DNA of 64,000 nt, from positions 2,170,001 through 2,234,000 of the forward strand of contig NZ_AP012544.1 of NCBI RefSeq assembly GCF_000829055.1. The letters run 5' to 3'. The DNA comes from Lacticaseibacillus casei DSM 20011 = JCM 1134 = ATCC 393. GTDB lineage: Bacteria; Bacillota; Bacilli; Lactobacillales; Lactobacillaceae. Made by a program: the position numbers and the translations under genes. Shown piece by piece: positions 28,871 through 37,939 of this stretch. Position 1 is the first letter of the stretch. Every line of letters begins with the position of its first letter. The notes beneath the pieces were generated by a model that saw nothing but the letters and a program-made list of their open reading frames with translations, did no database searches and was not told the origin of the DNA.

Positions 28871-31504
28871 TCATAACCATGGCCAGCCGTGCTTTAAATA
28901 TAACCGTTTAACGCATTCAACAACGATTAGGTAAGTCAATACGATGAGTGCCGCCCCCGGCCAATAGCTAAGTGGCAACACCGCAAAGTCAAAGGCACGA
29001 TGCAGCGGCGAGAGGATGAGGAACAACCCCACCAACAAGGCCAACATGGTCGACAGAATGACCACTGCGGATGCCGGAGACCGCCAAAACGGGGTCACCC
29101 GTGTCCGCAAAACGTGCACGACTAATGATTGGGTGAACAGGCCGACAACAAACCAACCTGCCTGAAAAACATGTTGTGCCGGCAAACTGGCCGCATGGGC
29201 ACCGATTCCGAGCCCAAACCATAAGAATAGGAACGTTGTGATGTCAAACAACAAACTTAACGGCCCAAATGTCAACGTATACCGCAACAGGCCCTTAGCG
29301 CGCCATGGCGTCGGCTCGGCTAACGTTGCATCATCCACATTGTCCCAGGGAATGGTCATTTGCGACGTATCATAAATCAGATTTTGAACCAGCAGCTGAA
29401 TCGCCAGCATCGGCAAAAATGGCAGAAAAATGCTGGCAACCAAAACCGAAAAGGCATTCCCAAAATTCGAGGCGATCGTCATTTTAATGTACTTCATGGC
29501 GTTGGCATAGACCCGTCGTCCTTCAAGAATGCCATCTTCAAGCACCAGCAGACTTTTTTCCAGCAAAATAATGCCGCTTGCGTCTTTGGTGATATCTGCA
29601 GCCGTATCCACACTGATGCTGACGTCGGCTTCGCGCAGTGCGGCGGTGTCATTGATACCATCGCCCATGTACCCAACCGTATGTCCGGCAGCCCGCATGG
29701 TTTTAATAATCCGCGCTTTTTGCAGCGGGCTCAGCTTCACAAACAGATCCGTCGACTCGACAGCCTGCTGTAATGCCTTATCGTCCATGGCCTCGACATC
29801 ATTTTCCGTGACAACAAGCTGATTGGCAATGCCCACTTCTTCGGCAACATGTTGCGTAATAATGGCGTTATCACCGGTCAAAACTTTCACCCGGACGCCG
29901 TGGTTCCGCAATAAGCCAACCGCCTCTTTGGCATCTGGCTTGGCTGGATCCAGAAAGCCCAGAAAACCGGCGATCACCATATGCTGTTCGTCAGCGGTTG
30001 TATAAATTTCCTGTTGATGGACGTCTTGCCGGTAAGCCACCACAATCATCCGCATCCCCTGACCTCTCATGGCCGCGTTCGTATGTTGAAGTTGCTTGAG
30101 CCGCTCCGGGGTGATCGGCAGCACTTCACCATGCAGCTCGACCCGATCACACACCGCCAGCATTTCCTCAAATGCCCCTTTGGTGATCATCCACTGGTGG
30201 TCCTCATTGGCGACGACGACCGTCAGCCGCCGCCGCTCAAAATCAAACGGAATTTCATCGATTTTGGTTAATCCCGCGGGCAAGTCCGCCAAAATTGCCT
30301 CGTGCTCGTGCGCGTAATTCACCACTGCCGTATCCATCAGGTTGTGCCAGCCGGTCTGATAATTGGCATTCATATACGCCATCCGCAGCACCGCCGGATC
30401 AGTGGCCCCAGTCGCGTCGACATACCGCATCACGACCACGCGATCTTCGGTGATTGCCCCGGTTTTGTCGGTGAAAAGGGTATCGATGGCCCCGAGATTT
30501 TGGATCGCATGCAGTCGTTTCACAATAACTTTTCGTTTCGACGTGGCAAGCGCGCCTTTTGCCAGGTTGCTATTGACGATCATCGGCAGCATTTCCGGCG
30601 TCAGCCCCACCGCGACCGCAATCGCAAAAAAGAACGCCTGGGACCAATCCTGCTTGGTGATACCGTTGATCACGAACACCACCGGCACCAACACCAGCAT
30701 CATACTGATCAAAACCCGGCTGATGGCCCGCATCCCTTGTTCAAAACTTGTCGGCGCGGGTTTATGGCCGATTTGATTCGCCATATCGCCAAAATAAGTG
30801 GCATCCCCGGTTTTCAAAATCACCGCGGTACCGGAACCTGAAATCACGTCCGTTCCCATAAAGACCAGATTCGGCGCATCAAAAAGGCTTTGATCCGTTT
30901 CTAAAGTGGCTTTGCCGGCCGTTTTCTCCACCGGCATCGCTTCACCGGTAAAAGACGATTGATTGACGAACAAATCGTGCGTCGCAATCAAATAAGCATC
31001 AGCCGGAATCATATCTCCCGTCGCCAGTTGGACAATATCGCCCGGCACGACTTCATCCATCGGCCGCTCCTGCGTTTGCCCGTCACGCGTCACCGCTGTC
31101 GTATTGGCAATCAAGGCAGCCAGCGCATGGCTTTCTTTTTGCGACCGATACTCCTGCCAAAAGTGAATCGAAACAGAGAGCGTAATCATCAGCCCCATCA
31201 TTCGAGCGCCGTCATAATCCGCTGTCATGATGGAAACGATGCATAATAAAAGCAGCACCCAGACAAACAGTTCATTAAATGCTGCAAATAAAATCAAATA
31301 CCACGGCCGCGGATGTTGGGTCACGACGGTGTTGGATCCCGTTTCTTCCAGACGATCGGCGGCCTCGGCAGGCATCAGACCTGCTTCACGGGTTCTCAGT
31401 GTCGCCAGAACCTCATGTGGCTGATGCTGGCTATACTGCATCAGCGCCGCCGTTTTTTCCTGCGTGGAAGCGTTATGCCTTGTTATGGTTTTCTTGAACA
31501 TCAT
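28871..31504 (-). CDS. mgtA: Mg2+-importing P-type ATPase (MgtA/MgtB, type IIIB)
   Basis: The 877-residue membrane pump has the P-type domains in order: actuator with FTGEAMPVEK, phosphorylation site LFTDKTGAIT, nucleotide-binding region, hinge GYMGDGINDTAALREADVSI, and ten likely membrane segments ending in MgtA-like helices (NLIYDTSQMTIPWDNVD). MgtA brings Mg2+ into the cell. The phosphorylation motif is DKTGAIT instead of the usual DKTGTLT; the Asp-Lys-Thr-Gly core is intact. The ribosome site before the ATG is weak (AAGAG), and an in-frame TAA lies two codons upstream so the start cannot be earlier. No M-box riboswitch is recognised in the 31505-31925 gap. Confidence 0.92.
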   Translation of the reverse strand: MMFKKTITRHNASTQEKTAALMQYSQHQPHEVLATLRTREAGLMPAEAADRLEETGSNTVVTQHPRPWYLILFAAFNELFVWVLLLLCIVSIMTADYDGARMMGLMITLSVSIHFWQEYRSQKESHALAALIANTTAVTRDGQTQERPMDEVVPGDIVQLATGDMIPADAYLIATHDLFVNQSSFTGEAMPVEKTAGKATLETDQSLFDAPNLVFMGTDVISGSGTAVILKTGDATYFGDMANQIGHKPAPTSFEQGMRAISRVLISMMLVLVPVVFVINGITKQDWSQAFFFAIAVAVGLTPEMLPMIVNSNLAKGALATSKRKVIVKRLHAIQNLGAIDTLFTDKTGAITEDRVVVMRYVDATGATDPAVLRMAYMNANYQTGWHNLMDTAVVNYAHEHEAILADLPAGLTKIDEIPFDFERRRLTVVVANEDHQWMITKGAFEEMLAVCDRVELHGEVLPITPERLKQLQHTNAAMRGQGMRMIVVAYRQDVHQQEIYTTADEQHMVIAGFLGFLDPAKPDAKEAVGLLRNHGVRVKVLTGDNAIITQHVAEEVGIANQLVVTENDVEAMDDKALQQAVESTDLFVKLSPLQKARIIKTMRAAGHTVGYMGDGINDTAALREADVSISVDTAADITKDASGIILLEKSLLVLEDGILEGRRVYANAMKYIKMTIASNFGNAFSVLVASIFLPFLPMLAIQLLVQNLIYDTSQMTIPWDNVDDATLAEPTPWRAKGLLRYTLTFGPLSLLFDITTFLFLWFGLGIGAHAASLPAQHVFQAGWFVVGLFTQSLVVHVLRTRVTPFWRSPASAVVILSTMLALLVGLFLILSPLHRAFDFAVLPLSYWPGAALIVLTYLIVVECVKRLYLKHGWPWL

Positions 31505-31851
31505 CTCTTATTATATAAAATGTGGAAGTATGCCGCTTTGGCATCAATAAACTTTTATATAGTTCCTTTCTTGATTGAGTGGCTGTCTTCATTAAGCCTC
31601 GTGATGACGCAAGGCCGGCCAGCGGACAGATGGTTTCCAGAAAACATTTGTCAGCTAGTCATGAATACATTTCGCTATTTTCACGATGATAACCACATGA
31701 GCCCCTTCCACTTAATTATTGCGTTCATGTCTTCGTGGGTGCCTCGTCACTATTATCTTGTTCCATAAGCCGCTTGTTTTCACCCCTTTTTGTATACCTA
31801 GCAAAAAAATCATGAATCATTGCAGGCAATTAGCTTTACTCAAAGAATAAC
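31505..31851. other. Intergenic region between mgtA and the amidase gene
   Basis: No supported gene is seen. It presumably holds the mgtA promoter on the minus strand; a TATAAT lies unusually close to the mgtA start but has no matching -35. Confidence 0.3.
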
Positions 31852-31880
31852 TTGACAGTAAGATGGTTGTCAAAGATAAC
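31852..31880 (+). promoter_or_regulatory. Promoter of the amidase gene
   Basis: Consensus TTGACA (31852-31857), a 17-base spacer and GATAAC (31875-31880), 45 bases before the start. Confidence 0.65.
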
Positions 31881-31925
31881 TAAAGTAGCATTGTTGTCAG
31901 GAAGACCTTATTGGAGGAAAAATTA

Positions 31926-33401
31926 ATGATTTCCTCAGCATTAGCCCAAGCTGCCGCGATTCGTGCCGGCGCCATTACAAGCGCTGACTTAATCGATACG
32001 GCGGCCAATAAAATTGCCAAGCTCAATCCCAAACTGAATGCCATCACCTGGACAAGGTTTGCGGCTGCCAAACACGATGCCGCGCAACTGAAAGACACCG
32101 GCCAACCATTCTTGGGTGTGCCGCTGGTCTTGAAAGGTCTGGGGCAAAACTTCGCCGGCGCACCGGCCACAGCCGGCAGTCGGCTATTCAAAGATGCCAA
32201 AGCTACCAGCACCAACAACTTTGTCAAGGCATTACAGGCACTGGGTTTTGTGATCATCGGTCAAAGTAATGTACCGGAGTTCGGCTTCAAAAATATCACT
32301 GATGCTACGCTTTACGGTCCGGCTCGGAATCCATGGAATCTGGACTATTCGCCAGGTGGCTCTTCCGGCGGCGCGGCGGCGTTGGTCTCGGCTGGCATCA
32401 GTTTGCTTGCTACCGGATCTGACGGTGGCGATTCGATTCGGATCCCCGCTTCTTTTTCCGGCTTAATCGGCTTAAAACCTACCCGTGGTCGCGTGCCGAC
32501 CGGGCCTGGTGAGTGGCGCGGGTGGCAAGGTGCCTCCATTAACTTTGCCTTGACCCGCACCATGGCCGATACCGAAGCCTTGTTACGTGGACTTGCAACG
32601 ACCCAGTTAGCCGCACCGTTTAACGCGCCACCGTTGCACCTCGAAGACGTTAATGATCCTCGGCCGTTAAAAATCGCCTACACCACGCAATCGCCTGTCG
32701 GTACGCCGGTTACCGCCACGGCAGTCAAGGCAGTCAAGTTAGCCGTGGATGACTTGCGCGCGGCTGGCCACACTGTTGTTGAAGCGCAGCCGGATGTGGA
32801 TGGCACAGCCTTGATGAAGGCTTATTATTTGATGAACGGCGGCGAAACCGCGGCCATGTTCCAAGCCTATACCGAGCAATCCGGCCGCGCGGTCACTGCG
32901 GAAGACGTCGAACCCGTCACGTGGGCCATTTATCAAGCCGGATTGCACACAACGGCCGCTGATTACAGCCGTTCGCTGGGCGTCTGGGATCAGGCAGCCG
33001 AAGCTTACAGTCATTTCCACGACAGCTATGATCTGCTGTTAACGCCAACGACAGCCAAAACGACGCCGCGCATTGATGCCGAGTTACAATCACCTGCCAT
33101 CGTCGACAAAATGAAACACGCAGCCGATCTTGCGCCGGATGAGCAAAAGCAGCTCGTCTGGGATTTATTTGAGCCCAGCCTCGCATACTCGCCGTTCACG
33201 CAACAAGCCAACTTAACCGGCGCCCCGGCCATTAGCCTCCCCACCGCTATATCATCGGATGGTCTACCACTGGGCATCCAGTTTGTGGCTGCTAAGGGTC
33301 GCGAAGATCAGTTACTGCGGCTTGGCTATTGGTTCGAGCAGCACAACCTGTTACAAATGTATCCACTAACCGAGTCCAACGACATTTCACACTCCGAATA
33401 A
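31926..33401 (+). CDS. Amidase-signature family hydrolase
   Basis: The ATG at 31926 (MISSALAQAAAIRAGAITSA) lies 9 bases after TTGGAGG. The 491-residue protein has the amidase-signature catalytic elements: the Lys in GVPLVLKGLGQ, the Gly/Ser-rich loop SPGGSSGGAAALVSAG, and the nucleophile Ser in GSDGGDSIRIPASFSGLIGL. The family cuts linear amides; relatives with GSDGG are called 6-aminohexanoate-cyclic-dimer hydrolase-like. It is not GatA because no gatB/gatC are adjacent. The natural substrate is unknown. Confidence 0.85.
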   Translation: MISSALAQAAAIRAGAITSADLIDTAANKIAKLNPKLNAITWTRFAAAKHDAAQLKDTGQPFLGVPLVLKGLGQNFAGAPATAGSRLFKDAKATSTNNFVKALQALGFVIIGQSNVPEFGFKNITDATLYGPARNPWNLDYSPGGSSGGAAALVSAGISLLATGSDGGDSIRIPASFSGLIGLKPTRGRVPTGPGEWRGWQGASINFALTRTMADTEALLRGLATTQLAAPFNAPPLHLEDVNDPRPLKIAYTTQSPVGTPVTATAVKAVKLAVDDLRAAGHTVVEAQPDVDGTALMKAYYLMNGGETAAMFQAYTEQSGRAVTAEDVEPVTWAIYQAGLHTTAADYSRSLGVWDQAAEAYSHFHDSYDLLLTPTTAKTTPRIDAELQSPAIVDKMKHAADLAPDEQKQLVWDLFEPSLAYSPFTQQANLTGAPAISLPTAISSDGLPLGIQFVAAKGREDQLLRLGYWFEQHNLLQMYPLTESNDISHSE

Positions 33402-33432
33402 ACCATTCTCAATGACAATTTGCGTGCAAACG

Positions 33433-33472
33433 AAAAGCCTTAGTCCAGCGAAAACCGGATTAAGGCCCTTTC
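33433..33472. terminator. Terminator between convergent amidase and PduO genes
   Basis: AAGCCTTAGTCC pairs with GGATTAAGGC (one G-T pair). The flanking A and T tracts allow use from both sides. Confidence 0.65.
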
Positions 33473-34023
33473 TATCCCTTATGTGCTTTCTTACTCTTCA
33501 CTTCAGGAACGCCTGCCTTGAAATTGACGTAACGAGCTAATGCGAAAAGGTAATCAGATAGCCGATTGCTGTATTGCAAAACCACCGCAGTGACCGTCTT
33601 GTCTCCCTCAGCCAGCAGATCCAGCGAACGTTCCGCTCGGCGTGCCACGGCGCGGCCATATTGCAACGCTGCTGCCAGCGGATGGCCGCCGGGTAACACA
33701 AAAGCGGTGATGCGCGGCACCTGTGCCATCATGTCATCAATCGCATCTTCCAGTGCCTTGACATGCGCTTCGGTAATCGTTTGATGCCGCGGCACCGCAA
33801 CGTCTGTCAGTAACTCATAAAGCTCCCGCTGCCGGTCTTCCAACGCCTGCGCAAGCCAATCAAACCCCGGCGTCGCCGTTGCCTGCGAAGCGACATAGCC
33901 AAGCCATGAATCAAGCTCGTCCAAATCGCCCAGCGCGATAATCTGCGGATCATATTTCGGCACTTTCTTACCATTAATTTGTTTCGTGGCACCGTGATCG
34001 CCGACTTTTGTGTAAAGTTTCAT
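33472..34023 (-). CDS. pduO: Cob(I)alamin adenosyltransferase, PduO type
   Basis: The 183-residue protein begins MKLYTKVGDHGATKQINGKK, the ATP-binding N-terminus of PduO enzymes. It has the conserved AVARRAERSLDLL and LQYSNRLSDYLFALARYVNF regions near the C-terminus. The enzyme transfers the adenosyl group of ATP to Co(I) cobalamin to make adenosylcobalamin. It is the last gene of a minus-strand run headed by the adenosylcobalamin-dependent reductase, so it makes that reductase's cofactor. AGAGGA lies before the ATG at 34023. Confidence 0.93.
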   Translation of the reverse strand: MKLYTKVGDHGATKQINGKKVPKYDPQIIALGDLDELDSWLGYVASQATATPGFDWLAQALEDRQRELYELLTDVAVPRHQTITEAHVKALEDAIDDMMAQVPRITAFVLPGGHPLAAALQYGRAVARRAERSLDLLAEGDKTVTAVVLQYSNRLSDYLFALARYVNFKAGVPEVKSKKAHKG

Positions 34024-34049
34024 GACTAGTCCTCTTTTCCGTAAGCGCG

Positions 34050-34589
34050 TTATCCGCGGTTAAACCGTTTCAACCCTTGCTGTAACACCACCAGAACGAT
34101 TGGGTAAAAAACAAGATTCCCGATTGCGTGATAAGTGTCAAACAACAAACCACTGATATAATACGCCCAAAAGCCGAGTCCATTCAAACTGCCAATGACC
34201 GCCATCCCCAGACTGACAACAAACCCATAAAGATAGCCCAGCAACCCGGCCAAGCCGATTTGGAGCCAGAGCTGGCGCCGGACGACCGGCAACATCAGCA
34301 CAATCGCCTGCAACACGAGCATGCAAATCATATAAGCCGCGATTTGCGGCAGCGTCCACAAGCCGAACCCTAAGACAAGGTTGGAGACCACCAGCGTACT
34401 GACAGTTAAACCGAGTCCCCAACGCAGTCCGAGTAACAACGTCACGACCATCAAAATATCCGTCACTGACTGAACGTTGGGAATCGGCACCTTAACGATT
34501 CGCAAAACCGTGCACAAAGCCGTCAATAGACCAAGCAAAGCCACCGCCCGAACAGGCGATGGCTTTTTGGCTGACGTTGGCAGCTTCAT
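34050..34589 (-). CDS. cblT: ECF transporter S component, predicted cobalamin or precursor (CblT-like)
   Basis: The 179-residue hydrophobic protein has six likely membrane segments and an S-component N-terminus (PSPVRAVALLGLLTALCTVL). S components bind a vitamin and dock onto the shared EcfAA'T module, which is not in this window. The substrate is inferred: the gene overlaps the upstream lipoprotein gene (ATGA) and sits between a B12-dependent enzyme and a B12 adenosyltransferase. CblT is the family predicted for that role. Confidence 0.82.
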   Translation of the reverse strand: MKLPTSAKKPSPVRAVALLGLLTALCTVLRIVKVPIPNVQSVTDILMVVTLLLGLRWGLGLTVSTLVVSNLVLGFGLWTLPQIAAYMICMLVLQAIVLMLPVVRRQLWLQIGLAGLLGYLYGFVVSLGMAVIGSLNGLGFWAYYISGLLFDTYHAIGNLVFYPIVLVVLQQGLKRFNRG

Positions 34590-34978
34590 TTGGTAACACT
34601 CAGGTCAAAAACAACTTTATCGTGGTTCTTGACCGGTTGCGTTGTGGCACCTTTTTTCGCCATCTTGCCGTTGATGGTGTATAGCCAGTAAGTCTTCTTG
34701 GCAACATTTTGCTTCTTGCCGGCAATCTCAGTGATAAACCCTTTCGAAGCCTTGACCGACCAACCTTTTTTCAGACCGGTCATCACCACTGACTTTTTCG
34801 GTTGGGTAATTTTTTTCTTGGCAAACGCCTTGCCATTTTGCTTCAGCTGATAAGTGACCACAATCTGATTCGGCTTGCTGCTGGATTTGGCAGCGCTGCT
34901 CGAACTGTTGCTGCACCCAGCCAGCACAAACATTGCTGCAAAAAAGACAACCAGTGAACGTAAAGCTTTCTTCAACAT
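34586..34978 (-). CDS. DUF4430 lipoprotein (transcobalamin C-terminal-like domain)
   Basis: The start at 34978 (MLKKALRSLVVFFAAMFVLA) is preferred; a GGAGG lies about 12 bases upstream and an alternative ATG at 34999 lacks a site. The 130-residue protein has a lipobox (VLAGC, Cys22), a Ser-rich linker and one DUF4430 domain. The domain includes the WSVKASKGFITEIAG segment and the TYWLYTINGKMAKKGATT block with its Trp-Leu-Tyr signature. DUF4430 resembles the C-terminal domain of transcobalamin/intrinsic factor. Coupled to an ECF S component by ATGA overlap, it is a good candidate for a surface cobalamin-capture protein, but that function is inferred. Confidence 0.8.
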   Translation of the reverse strand: MLKKALRSLVVFFAAMFVLAGCSNSSSSAAKSSSKPNQIVVTYQLKQNGKAFAKKKITQPKKSVVMTGLKKGWSVKASKGFITEIAGKKQNVAKKTYWLYTINGKMAKKGATTQPVKNHDKVVFDLSVTK

Positions 34979-35001
34979 AACCTTCAATTTCCTCCGCATT
35001 T

Positions 35002-37248
35002 TTACTTAATCGGGCAAGCGCCGCCAGCACAATCCGTCTGGTCAACTAATTCCAGATCCTTTTGATCATGATTGGCATTTTGGGCGGCAAAAACAGCTGC
35101 GACCGATCCGTGAATCTTGGCGCACTTTTGCGTATAGGTGTCAGCATCAATCGGCTCTTTTGGCGCCTGCTTGAAACCTGAACCAACGTACGGCAACATG
35201 GATGTTGACTTGATTACGTGCCGATACTGTGACAACAAGCCGGCAATCTGATCGGCTTCTTCCGGCTGGAAGGTGACCGTGCAGCTGACCGCATTATCAG
35301 ACCAGTATGTCTGCAAGAATGCCTGGGTCGCAATCTGTTCGGCAATCGAAACCGTTCCGGCTGAAGCAAATGCCGGATCGTCAGCGTGCGCCGCGCGAAT
35401 CGGGAACTCGACGACCATCGTGTTCTTGGTGTAAACATCCGGCTCAATATGATAACCGCATGCTTTCAAGGCAGGCAGCAACGGGTCGTTGGCCTGGAAC
35501 CGAATGCGCTGAATCAGGTAGCCGGCATAATGGAAATGCATGCCTTCTGAAACACCTGCCAGCTTAGCGACGGTTCCCGATGGCTTAACGGTGGTGTGTT
35601 TGCGGGAAGGCTCACAGCCCAATGCATCGGAATAAGCCTGATCCGCATCAACAACCGCGTGATACAGGCCATCCACCGCTTGCTTGATTTCCGGATTATA
35701 AATCGGCTTCTCAAGCATTTTGCCCGTGTGCGGATCCACAACCGGTTCAAACCCGGACACGACACGATGACCGAAATCATCCAGGAACCAATCCTGAATT
35801 CCGGACATCGAAATGCCGATGCGGCGATTCTTCCTAATAATATCACGGGAAACCTGCCAGTCGTAATTGCTGAAGGTTACTCGCTTGGCATAACGCGTTG
35901 CCAACGCAAAGGCCTGCTTCAATTTCCAACCTTGTTGCACCGCAACGACCGGAAAGAGTTCAAACAAGTTGCATGGTTCACCATTGGCCAACGAAATCTC
36001 TCCACATGGGTTGGTGCCTTCCACATCCGGATCGTTAGCTGCATTTTCACCATCGACAATCCGGCCGAAGCGGCGTGATAAATCGAGGTTCACAACGCCC
36101 GGTTCACCGTTTTTGGCAATGGCTGTCGCAATCGGTGCGTAAGCGTCAAACTGCGTATCAATCGCGACACTGTTGTTAGATGCCCAGCGGTGATGATAAA
36201 GCTTTTTTTGATCCTGCTTCATCGTGATGAACGCGTCATCATCGGCCGAGCCTAACGACATTTCCGCGGAACGCCGCACATTGCCGGCCACCACTGTCTT
36301 GCCGATCAAGTTGCCGATATCCGTAGCGTCAACCGCGGTCAACCGCTGGCCAACCCGCGCATTGAGCACCTTGTTGATATCCAGCAACATCTCGACTAAT
36401 GGCATCGGGCCGGAAGCCGTGCCGCCAAAGCCATGAATCCGGGCGCCTTTTGGCCGAATCCGACTGATATCCAGCACCAGTTTGGTCTGACCACTAGGAT
36501 TAGTCGTCGCAAAATGATGATCAATCACCTTGGCGTTGGCTAAAACCCAGCCTTCACGGGTATCCGGCAAAACGTAGCGGTCATTGTGCTCGGCCGCATG
36601 CGCCTGTTCCCAGGCTTCCCGATCAACTGCGCCCATTTTCAGTGATTCCGCATAGCTGGCACTGCTGTGATCAATCACAATCGTCAAGTCAACGGCGTTT
36701 GCGACCGGCGGCAACTTGGCAATGTTGTCTTTGGTCACGGAAAAACCGACGCCACCGCCTTTCATCAATTCGTCAAACATAAAGGAATACGGCATCGAGA
36801 CAGCAGGTTGGTCAGCCGAAAAATCCGTTGGCACGATATGCGACTCACCATAGGGTTGCGGGCGAATGGCAATAAACCAGCAATTATTCAAGGCATCGCC
36901 ATTACGCTTTTGATAATCGGTTCCGGAAATCCACAGATTGCGGCCAGATGGCGTGCCGGCCAACCCGTAAATAAGCTTGAAAAGATTCCGTGCCTCTTTT
37001 TGCAGTTCGTCCACGACTTCTGAATCAGGATTGGCTGTATGTAACCGCGGATCAAGGTTAATATTTCCCTCAACCACTCGTTTGACGGTTTCATCCCAAT
37101 TCTCGGTACGTTGTTGATCCGGCAACCACCGGGCATAAGTCCGCTTATACGTGACCCACCCCAGTCCGCCCCAGTGTGGCTTAATTTCTTTCTTGACCTC
37201 GGCAATAAAATCAGGTGCCAAGGTGATCGGTTTCATCATAACTTGCAT
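35002..37248 (-). CDS. rtpR: Adenosylcobalamin-dependent ribonucleoside-triphosphate reductase (class II)
   Basis: The ATG at 37248 (MQVMMKPITLAPDFIAEVKK) follows GGGAGGG; the longer frame to 37425 crosses regulatory sequence. The 748-residue protein is close to the 739-residue L. leichmannii enzyme. Expected cysteines are present: Cys123 in ALNNCWFIAIRP, the pair in GTNPCGEISLANGEPCNLFE, and the C-terminal redox pair in DQTDCAGGACPIK. It reduces NTPs to dNTPs using adenosylcobalamin to make the thiyl radical. It heads the run rtpR, DUF4430 lipoprotein, S component, pduO, and two NrdR-like boxes lie in its upstream region. Confidence 0.96.
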   Translation of the reverse strand: MQVMMKPITLAPDFIAEVKKEIKPHWGGLGWVTYKRTYARWLPDQQRTENWDETVKRVVEGNINLDPRLHTANPDSEVVDELQKEARNLFKLIYGLAGTPSGRNLWISGTDYQKRNGDALNNCWFIAIRPQPYGESHIVPTDFSADQPAVSMPYSFMFDELMKGGGVGFSVTKDNIAKLPPVANAVDLTIVIDHSSASYAESLKMGAVDREAWEQAHAAEHNDRYVLPDTREGWVLANAKVIDHHFATTNPSGQTKLVLDISRIRPKGARIHGFGGTASGPMPLVEMLLDINKVLNARVGQRLTAVDATDIGNLIGKTVVAGNVRRSAEMSLGSADDDAFITMKQDQKKLYHHRWASNNSVAIDTQFDAYAPIATAIAKNGEPGVVNLDLSRRFGRIVDGENAANDPDVEGTNPCGEISLANGEPCNLFELFPVVAVQQGWKLKQAFALATRYAKRVTFSNYDWQVSRDIIRKNRRIGISMSGIQDWFLDDFGHRVVSGFEPVVDPHTGKMLEKPIYNPEIKQAVDGLYHAVVDADQAYSDALGCEPSRKHTTVKPSGTVAKLAGVSEGMHFHYAGYLIQRIRFQANDPLLPALKACGYHIEPDVYTKNTMVVEFPIRAAHADDPAFASAGTVSIAEQIATQAFLQTYWSDNAVSCTVTFQPEEADQIAGLLSQYRHVIKSTSMLPYVGSGFKQAPKEPIDADTYTQKCAKIHGSVAAVFAAQNANHDQKDLELVDQTDCAGGACPIK

Positions 37249-37263
37249 AGCCGTCCCTCCCGT

Positions 37264-37311
37264 ATACAAGATATGGTATAGCCAAACGAGCCCAATATCA
37301 AGATATAGATT
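37264..37311 (-). promoter_or_regulatory. Tandem NrdR-box-like sites upstream of rtpR
   Basis: On the minus strand ATACCATATCTTGTAT (37264-37279) and AATCTATATCTTGATA (37296-37311) both resemble the NrdR box acaCwAtATaTwGtgt. They are exactly 32 bases apart, about three helical turns, the usual arrangement for NrdR tandem boxes. Confidence 0.65.
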
Positions 37312-37390
37312 AATCAATAACAAATTGTTAACGATGGCAACCGCCTGGCCAACGCGGGATGCACGGCTTTTTAAAAATAATGACGAAATT

Positions 37391-37421
37391 AAAAAATCGC
37401 CAGCGCAAGAAAACGCTGGCG
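37391..37421 (-). terminator. Terminator after the deoxyribosyltransferase gene
   Basis: TCGCCAGCG pairs perfectly with CGCTGGCGA over an 8-base loop and is followed by six T residues on the minus strand. Confidence 0.85.
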
Positions 37422-37442
37422 ACATCTGATCTATTCGTGGAT

Positions 37443-37886
37443 TTAAAAGACCGGTCCGACATACGGCCGCACTAACACATGGTCCAAATCAATGCTTTTA
37501 AGCTCAGCCAGATCATTCACAAAGCAGGTAATCGACCCTGCCAGCATCAGATTCATTTTCATCTCGCCAAGCTGAAGCGCCACGATTGGCATGTGGTGCG
37601 CATAGGCGTACCCGATCTCAAACGCCGTTCCCGGGTCGGGATTCTCACCGACATAATCCAGAATGGCGACTAAGACCGTCGAGCGGTGCAGACCCTGAAT
37701 GTCTTCACCAAACACCTGCCGCTGCCACCCTGGTGAGTTCGGCGTCAATCCCGCTTTGTTCGTGTCATCGCGCGGTGAAAAAATCGCGGTGACCGATTCA
37801 TTTGCATGCAAAGCTGCTAAAACTTGATCAAGCCGCTCAACTTGAGCAGGATCAAAAAACGGTGCAGCCAAATATACTTCTGCCAT
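37443..37886 (-). CDS. Nucleoside 2-deoxyribosyltransferase
   Basis: The 147-residue protein begins MAEVYLAAPFFDPAQVERLD and has the catalytic Glu block NPDPGTAFEIGYAYAHHMPI, both typical of the lactobacillus N-deoxyribosyltransferases. The enzyme swaps the base on 2-deoxyribonucleosides for purine/pyrimidine salvage. Being next to rtpR is functionally fitting (deoxynucleotide supply), but a terminator separates them. AAGGAG precedes the ATG. Whether it is the type I or type II enzyme is not decided. Confidence 0.9.
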   Translation of the reverse strand: MAEVYLAAPFFDPAQVERLDQVLAALHANESVTAIFSPRDDTNKAGLTPNSPGWQRQVFGEDIQGLHRSTVLVAILDYVGENPDPGTAFEIGYAYAHHMPIVALQLGEMKMNLMLAGSITCFVNDLAELKSIDLDHVLVRPYVGPVF

Positions 37887-37939
37887 ATTCGTTTACTCCT
37901 TGAGCGGCTTCTGTCCGCAAAACTTTAACTCAGCAGCAC

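Noticed and set aside
31505-31800. M-box Mg2+ riboswitch upstream of mgtA
   Set aside because: No match to the conserved M-box core could be found on the minus strand.
37249-37442. Cobalamin riboswitch upstream of rtpR
   Set aside because: The leader is too short and lacks the B12-box type sequence; the NrdR-like boxes explain the region better.
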